Origin: Candidatus Poribacteria bacterium
GTDB taxonomy: Bacteria > Poribacteria > WGA-4E > WGA-3G
Length of the DNA stretch: 63,472 bases
Direction of reading: 5' to 3'
Assembly (NCBI GenBank): GCA_022394775.1
Contig: JAGFCB010000106.1
Span: 1 to 63,472, forward strand
Below are positions 60,584-63,472 of this stretch, one piece after another (the first letter of the stretch is position 1; each line of letters begins with the position of its first letter). The notes beneath the pieces were generated by a model, which was not told the DNA's origin, made no database searches, and saw nothing but the letters and a program-made list of their open reading frames with translations. The translations under genes were made by a program, and so were the position numbers.

Positions 60584-61366
60584 TTAGCGAAGTTGCTTGA
60601 TCTTGCCCCAAGATGTGGCGAGTTTATCCTTTGGATTAACAGCCAAGAACTCATCGGCTCCCATCTCCATGCTCTGTTCCATTTCGTCATCAGAGAGGGC
60701 GCGGTTCCAGAGGCGAACTTCGTCGACCAGACCAGGCCATGCTTCACCCGACCAGGTACCGATCTGAATTCGGCTTGTAGCCCCTGCGGGTGCTACAGGA
60801 TTGTTAGAATCCTGCTCGTGCGTTACTTTGCCATCAACGTAAATTTTGACTTTGCCTTTGTTTGCCGAAGTATGCGTATAGGCGAGGTAATACCATTTAC
60901 CGGTATCCAAGCCGGTTTTGTTATCGTTAATGTCCAAGAACCCACCGCCGGCACCGTTCGTCCAGACCTTGATCCCGTTTGCGGGGTTCATTCCGTAACC
61001 GAATCCGATGTGTCTGCCACCGCCACCCATGCGGGTCCCAAAAACGATAGCATGTGCCCCGGGCAATCGGTTGAGATTAACCCATGCGGCTTGTGTGATT
61101 TCATCTTCAATGTGAAAAGGTGCGTCGTCTTCAATAGCAACAAAATCGGCGGATGCACTAAACTCAAGAGCTTTCCCGAATTTGCCATCAACCCACTTCG
61201 CGCCACCGTTAAGTTCACCTTCAAAGCCGTTTTCTGAAAAGTCCTCGGTCTTATTACCGTTCCCCTCGTCAAGCGGCATGTACAAGACAAGTCCTTCGAG
61301 CAAATCGGCAGCGGCAAAAGTGGTGCATACCGATACAAGGAATAAGATTAGAAATAGTTGTTTCAT
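60584..61366 (-). CDS. secreted LamG domain protein with KLATSW C-terminal tail
   Basis: ATG at 61366 after ACGGAGG. 260 residues. Signal peptide FLILFLVSVCTTFAAA, then a single LamG jelly roll: GLVLYMPLDEGNGNKTEDFS, ITQAAWVNLNRLPGAH, WYYLAYTHTSANKGKVKIYV, GLVDEVRLWNRALSDDEM. The C-terminus is EFLAVNPKDKLATSWGKIKQ, close to the tails of the proteins at 4584 and 52412. The promoter at 61531 and family A element A5 lie upstream. It is probably a surface carbohydrate- or ligand-binding protein. Confidence 0.88.
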   Translation of the reverse strand: MKQLFLILFLVSVCTTFAAADLLEGLVLYMPLDEGNGNKTEDFSENGFEGELNGGAKWVDGKFGKALEFSASADFVAIEDDAPFHIEDEITQAAWVNLNRLPGAHAIVFGTRMGGGGRHIGFGYGMNPANGIKVWTNGAGGGFLDINDNKTGLDTGKWYYLAYTHTSANKGKVKIYVDGKVTHEQDSNNPVAPAGATSRIQIGTWSGEAWPGLVDEVRLWNRALSDDEMEQSMEMGADEFLAVNPKDKLATSWGKIKQLR

Positions 61367-61398
61367 AAGTTGCCTCCGTAGAGATAGAATAAACATAT

Positions 61399-61520
61399 CA
61401 GGACTTACGCAATTTTGACTGCAGCTTGTTCTGTTAGATGAGATTTCTCGGAAAACATAGCGTTTTAGTGGCACAAACTGGAAAGTTTGTGCTACAAAAG
61501 AGCGGCGTGCGTAAGTCGTA
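61399..61520. mobile_element. family A miniature element, copy A5 (122 bp)
   Basis: CAGGACTTACGCA and TGCGTAAGTCGTA ends. Flanks ACATAT and ACCTAT are a 6-bp target duplication with one change. The interior closely matches A3 minus 40 bp. It lies between the promoter at 61531 and the LamG gene, so it would be transcribed as leader. Confidence 0.85.
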
Positions 61521-61530
61521 CCTATATATA

Positions 61531-61559
61531 ATATTACCACAAATCAAGCGAGTTGTCAA
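61531..61559 (-). promoter_or_regulatory. promoter of the LamG gene
   Basis: On the minus strand TTGACA (61559-61554), exactly 17 nt, then TAATAT (61536-61531). The expected start lies about 61524, a few bases before element A5. Confidence 0.75.
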
Positions 61560-61754
61560 AAGGTGTAAATATTTTGTCGAAAGTTTGAGTTAGAGAACAG
61601 TAAGAATGGAAGGGTGTAGATATGTTGGCAGCGTCTCCCAGGGGAACTATCTAAAACATAGCACTCCGCCGGCGTGCGGGGATAAACATTCCCTTCAAAC
61701 GGGAAAGCGTATCCAAAGATATTTGTGATACGGTGAGATTGGCCGTTTCTCCAG
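61560..61754. other. intergenic region without gene
   Basis: Contains a CCGGCGTGCGGGGATAAAC stretch (61669-61687) that looks like a single worn type I-E CRISPR repeat, but there is no second copy. A small ATCACAAATATC-type inverted repeat follows. No ORF with protein-like sequence is seen. Confidence 0.4.
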
Positions 61755-61784
61755 AAAGACCTATGCGTATACGCATAGGTCTTT
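61755..61784. terminator. bidirectional terminator
   Basis: AAAGACCTATGCGTA/TACGCATAGGTCTTT is a perfect 15-bp palindrome with T-rich sequence on both sides. It lies 27 nt after the stop of the lipoprotein gene on the minus strand. Confidence 0.85.
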
Positions 61785-61810
61785 TCTTTCAAAAGAAGAG
61801 AATTATTCTC

Positions 61811-62893
61811 TTAGCCATCCCCAGGTGCAACATCCACAGGAAATTCAGGTGGAGGTGCGTCTTCAGGATCTTCGCCTTCCGCTGTAGGTTGTCTGACACG
61901 GACAAATGGAAGCGCATCATTTTGAACGGATTCACGGAACAAATCAAAAATTTCTTCTAAGTTTTTTTCTGGAAATTCAAGACGGAGTTTCAGATACTCT
62001 TTAAGCATCATATCGGAGTCAATAAACTCGTTGAGCCCAATGTCTTTCTCTTCCTCTATAACTTGTTCAAGTCGAATTGCAATTTCTTGGTTATACGGAA
62101 ATCCAAATTCTTCCTGAATAAAACCATGGATACCCTTTCCTGCAGGTCGTCCAGGCGTGAGAAATTTCTGCAATGCTCGTGCCAATCCCTCAGCAACTAG
62201 TTGGTAGTAATCAATCGGTTTTGCTCTGTACTCAGTTATCGTATCCACCGAAGTGAGTTCAGGTAAGATCCCGTATATGGTGGGAACAGGTCGAAAAAGT
62301 TCGTACGCCCCCACAAATATCTGTAAGCCAAACTCACCGAGTCCGTCAGTTTCTATTACAGAGCGGATTTCCTCAGTCAGTTCTTCCTTTGTATGGGTTG
62401 GGTTCATAAAGCCGAAGGTGAGGTACATCTGGATAGCACCGATGTTGATAATCTTGTCTCCTCTGTCTGCTTGTTCCGCAAGGAATGCATCTTCAAGGAA
62501 CAGTTCCACAAGATCAATGGATTCTTCCCATGTAACACCAGTTTCATCAAATACAACCACCTTTATCTCCTCAAGAAGCAGCAATGCTTCATTGTGAGAT
62601 GGTGGGCGATCATCATGCTCCTCAATAAATGCCCCAAACCATTCGTCTGTTTTCTGTTGCATTGCCTCTCCCGTTTCCGTTACGATGTCATATGCTTTGT
62701 TTGATGCATCATCGCGCGAAAGCGGTTCAGGCATTTCAGGGTCAGGCTTTACCGGTTCCTCTGTCGGTGCCCCCTGCATTATCGGTTTCACCATGTTCAT
62801 TTCATCACATCCGCCGAGGCCGATGCTGAGAGCTATAATGAGTACGGTTATCATGAACACAGGCGGTTGATTGGCTCCTATTAGTATTTTCAA
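61811..62893 (-). CDS. lipoprotein of unknown function
   Basis: The start at a TTG at 62893 is chosen because AAAGGAAAAG precedes it; an ATG at 62854 is possible. About 360 residues. The signal FMITVLIIALSIGLGGC ends in a lipobox. The mature part is acidic and helical, with no known domain (KAYDIVTETGEAMQQKTDEW, VVVFDETGVTWEESIDLVEL, IDYYQLVAEGLARALQKFL), and a Pro/Glu-rich end. I do not recognise a family. It is a single transcription unit ending at a strong terminator. Confidence 0.65.
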   Translation of the reverse strand: MKILIGANQPPVFMITVLIIALSIGLGGCDEMNMVKPIMQGAPTEEPVKPDPEMPEPLSRDDASNKAYDIVTETGEAMQQKTDEWFGAFIEEHDDRPPSHNEALLLLEEIKVVVFDETGVTWEESIDLVELFLEDAFLAEQADRGDKIINIGAIQMYLTFGFMNPTHTKEELTEEIRSVIETDGLGEFGLQIFVGAYELFRPVPTIYGILPELTSVDTITEYRAKPIDYYQLVAEGLARALQKFLTPGRPAGKGIHGFIQEEFGFPYNQEIAIRLEQVIEEEKDIGLNEFIDSDMMLKEYLKLRLEFPEKNLEEIFDLFRESVQNDALPFVRVRQPTAEGEDPEDAPPPEFPVDVAPGDG

Positions 62894-63247
62894 TTTCTTT
62901 TCCTTTGTTATGTGTACCGGACGTTCGTAGTCATACAATTTATTAGCACCTAAAGAACGGGCAATGAATAGTTTCCCTACTACAAACAAGATTACCTATA
63001 ATTCAATCTTGATGCTCTACTCGCTTTATTTTTTGTACCTATCACCAGCAAGAAAGGCACCTTGGAGAGTGAAAGGCAGACGGACAGTTTCCGAGAGGCA
63101 AAGCTTCATCTGCCTTCCAATCTGATACGCTAATTGTACCACAACTCCAGAACAAACGTCAATAAAATTCTTTTGAACTCCCTTTGCATCCGCAGAAAGT
63201 GCAGGATTACAAACCTCACCTGCATTGGGTTTATGTAAGTCCTAAAC
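62894..63247. other. intergenic region with hairpin and family A end
   Basis: Holds a long hairpin (63075-63117, arms AAGGCAGA and TCTGCCTT) and, at 63195-63244, a GATTACAAACCTCACCTGC fragment plus TGTAAGTCCTAAAC, the right end of a family A element whose left end is missing. No gene is seen. Confidence 0.5.
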
Positions 63248-63472
63248 TTATTGAAACAGCTGCCAACTTCTACCCGGAATGTCGGCACGAAACACCTCTA
63301 CATTTCCGCGATCTGCCATTGTGACGTAGCACGTGCGTCCATCTGTACCACCGAAAGCGATATTGGAGCAAAGCTTACCTGTTAACGCCACTTCCAGCAA
63401 CACTTCGCCGGCAGGAGAAAGTTTCGCGACGGTGCCTTTGCCGTGCCGAGTAATATAGAGATTGCCTTCAAT
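63248..63472 (-). CDS. SMP-30/gluconolactonase-like protein, C-terminal part only
   Basis: A minus-strand frame enters from the right edge and ends at the TAA at 63250-63248. The 74 visible residues read ITRHGKGTVAKLSPAGEV, then GGTDGRTCYVTMADRGNVEV and finish near DIPGRSWQLFQ, the last blade of an SMP-30/gluconolactonase/luciferin-regenerating-type propeller. Such enzymes hydrolyse sugar lactones. The start and most of the gene are outside the window. Confidence 0.7.
   Translation of the reverse strand: MEGNLYITRHGKGTVAKLSPAGEVLLEVALTGKLCSNIAFGGTDGRTCYVTMADRGNVEVFRADIPGRSWQLFQ

Noticed and set aside
60584..61540. 318-residue version of the second LamG protein
   Set aside because: The extension is translated from family A element A5 and the promoter; the ATG at 61366 has a proper ribosome site and signal peptide.
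61661..61687. GCACTCCGCCGGCGTGCGGGG plus ATAAAC, similar to a type I-E CRISPR repeat
   Set aside because: Only one copy is present, its stem is imperfect, no spacer-repeat pattern and no cas gene are in the window.
1..63472. tRNA or rRNA genes
   Set aside because: No cloverleaf-like or rRNA-like sequence was recognised on either strand by eye; a covariance search would be decisive.

Overview
The window reads as a fragment of a Gram-negative chromosome of moderate GC content. It has an LptD-type outer-membrane assembly gene, SurA/PpiC chaperones, several lipoproteins and a SixA phosphatase. The mix of LamG secreted proteins, a sulfatase, xylose-isomerase-like TIM barrels, Gfo/Idh/MocA, enolase-superfamily and SDR enzymes, Uma2 and Rpn nucleases, and abundant miniature repeats fits Candidatus Poribacteria or a related marine or sponge-associated lineage. 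That assignment is inference from gene style. No rRNA or tRNA gene was seen.

Layout. 1-4461: a cut-off MutL/GlmL-type gene and a sugar-acid or polyol catabolic group (two TIM-barrel isomerases around a Gfo/Idh/MocA dehydrogenase). 4584-8639: a LamG secreted protein, a small unknown protein with decayed sequence after it, and a three-part nucleotidyltransferase/beta-helix/DUF89 fusion. 8811-15630: CapK/PaaK-like ligase, sulfatase, Tat-exported molybdopterin oxidoreductase, MFS transporter and an enolase-superfamily enzyme. 16036-19286: an operon with its own promoter (zinc-ribbon membrane protein, KDG-type kinase, 2-hydroxyacid dehydrogenase) followed by a GDPD phosphodiesterase. 19293-22054: D12 adenine methylase, PD-(D/E)XK endonuclease-like protein and Uma2. 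22210-24815: two nearly identical MacB/FtsX permeases. 25317-34887: a glycosidase-like protein, TPP enzyme, PPi-type phosphofructokinase, an HsdM remnant, ABC binding lipoprotein, LigT-like protein and two SDRs.

35215-48951 is one long minus-strand block for envelope biogenesis: FN3 lipoprotein, DUF5683, DUF3108, Mfd, two parvulin-like proteins, SurA and a very unusual LptD that carries two parvulin-like domains and an acidic linker inserted in its own chain. 49470-63472 holds SixA, a secreted propeller-like protein, an Rpn nuclease, a metallopeptidase-LRR protein, an AAA-nuclease fusion, a short Rad50-like ATPase with a small partner, an aminotransferase, an O-methyltransferase, a second LamG protein, a lipoprotein and the end of an SMP-30-like gene.

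Three things cross the whole window. First, three secreted proteins end in the same short tail (KLxTxW...K), and a stray copy of its coding sequence lies beside the Rpn gene. Second, there are at least three families of miniature inverted-repeat elements. Family A (ends AGGACTTACGCA, 6-bp target duplications in several copies) repeatedly sits just downstream of a good -10 box, so that it would form the start of the 5' leader of the next gene. Family B ends (TATAGTAAAACC) supply a stop codon to one gene. Third, an extended ribosome-binding leader is shared word for word by unrelated genes. The best candidates for undescribed biology are the self-chaperoned LptD, the C-terminal tail and the leader-forming elements.
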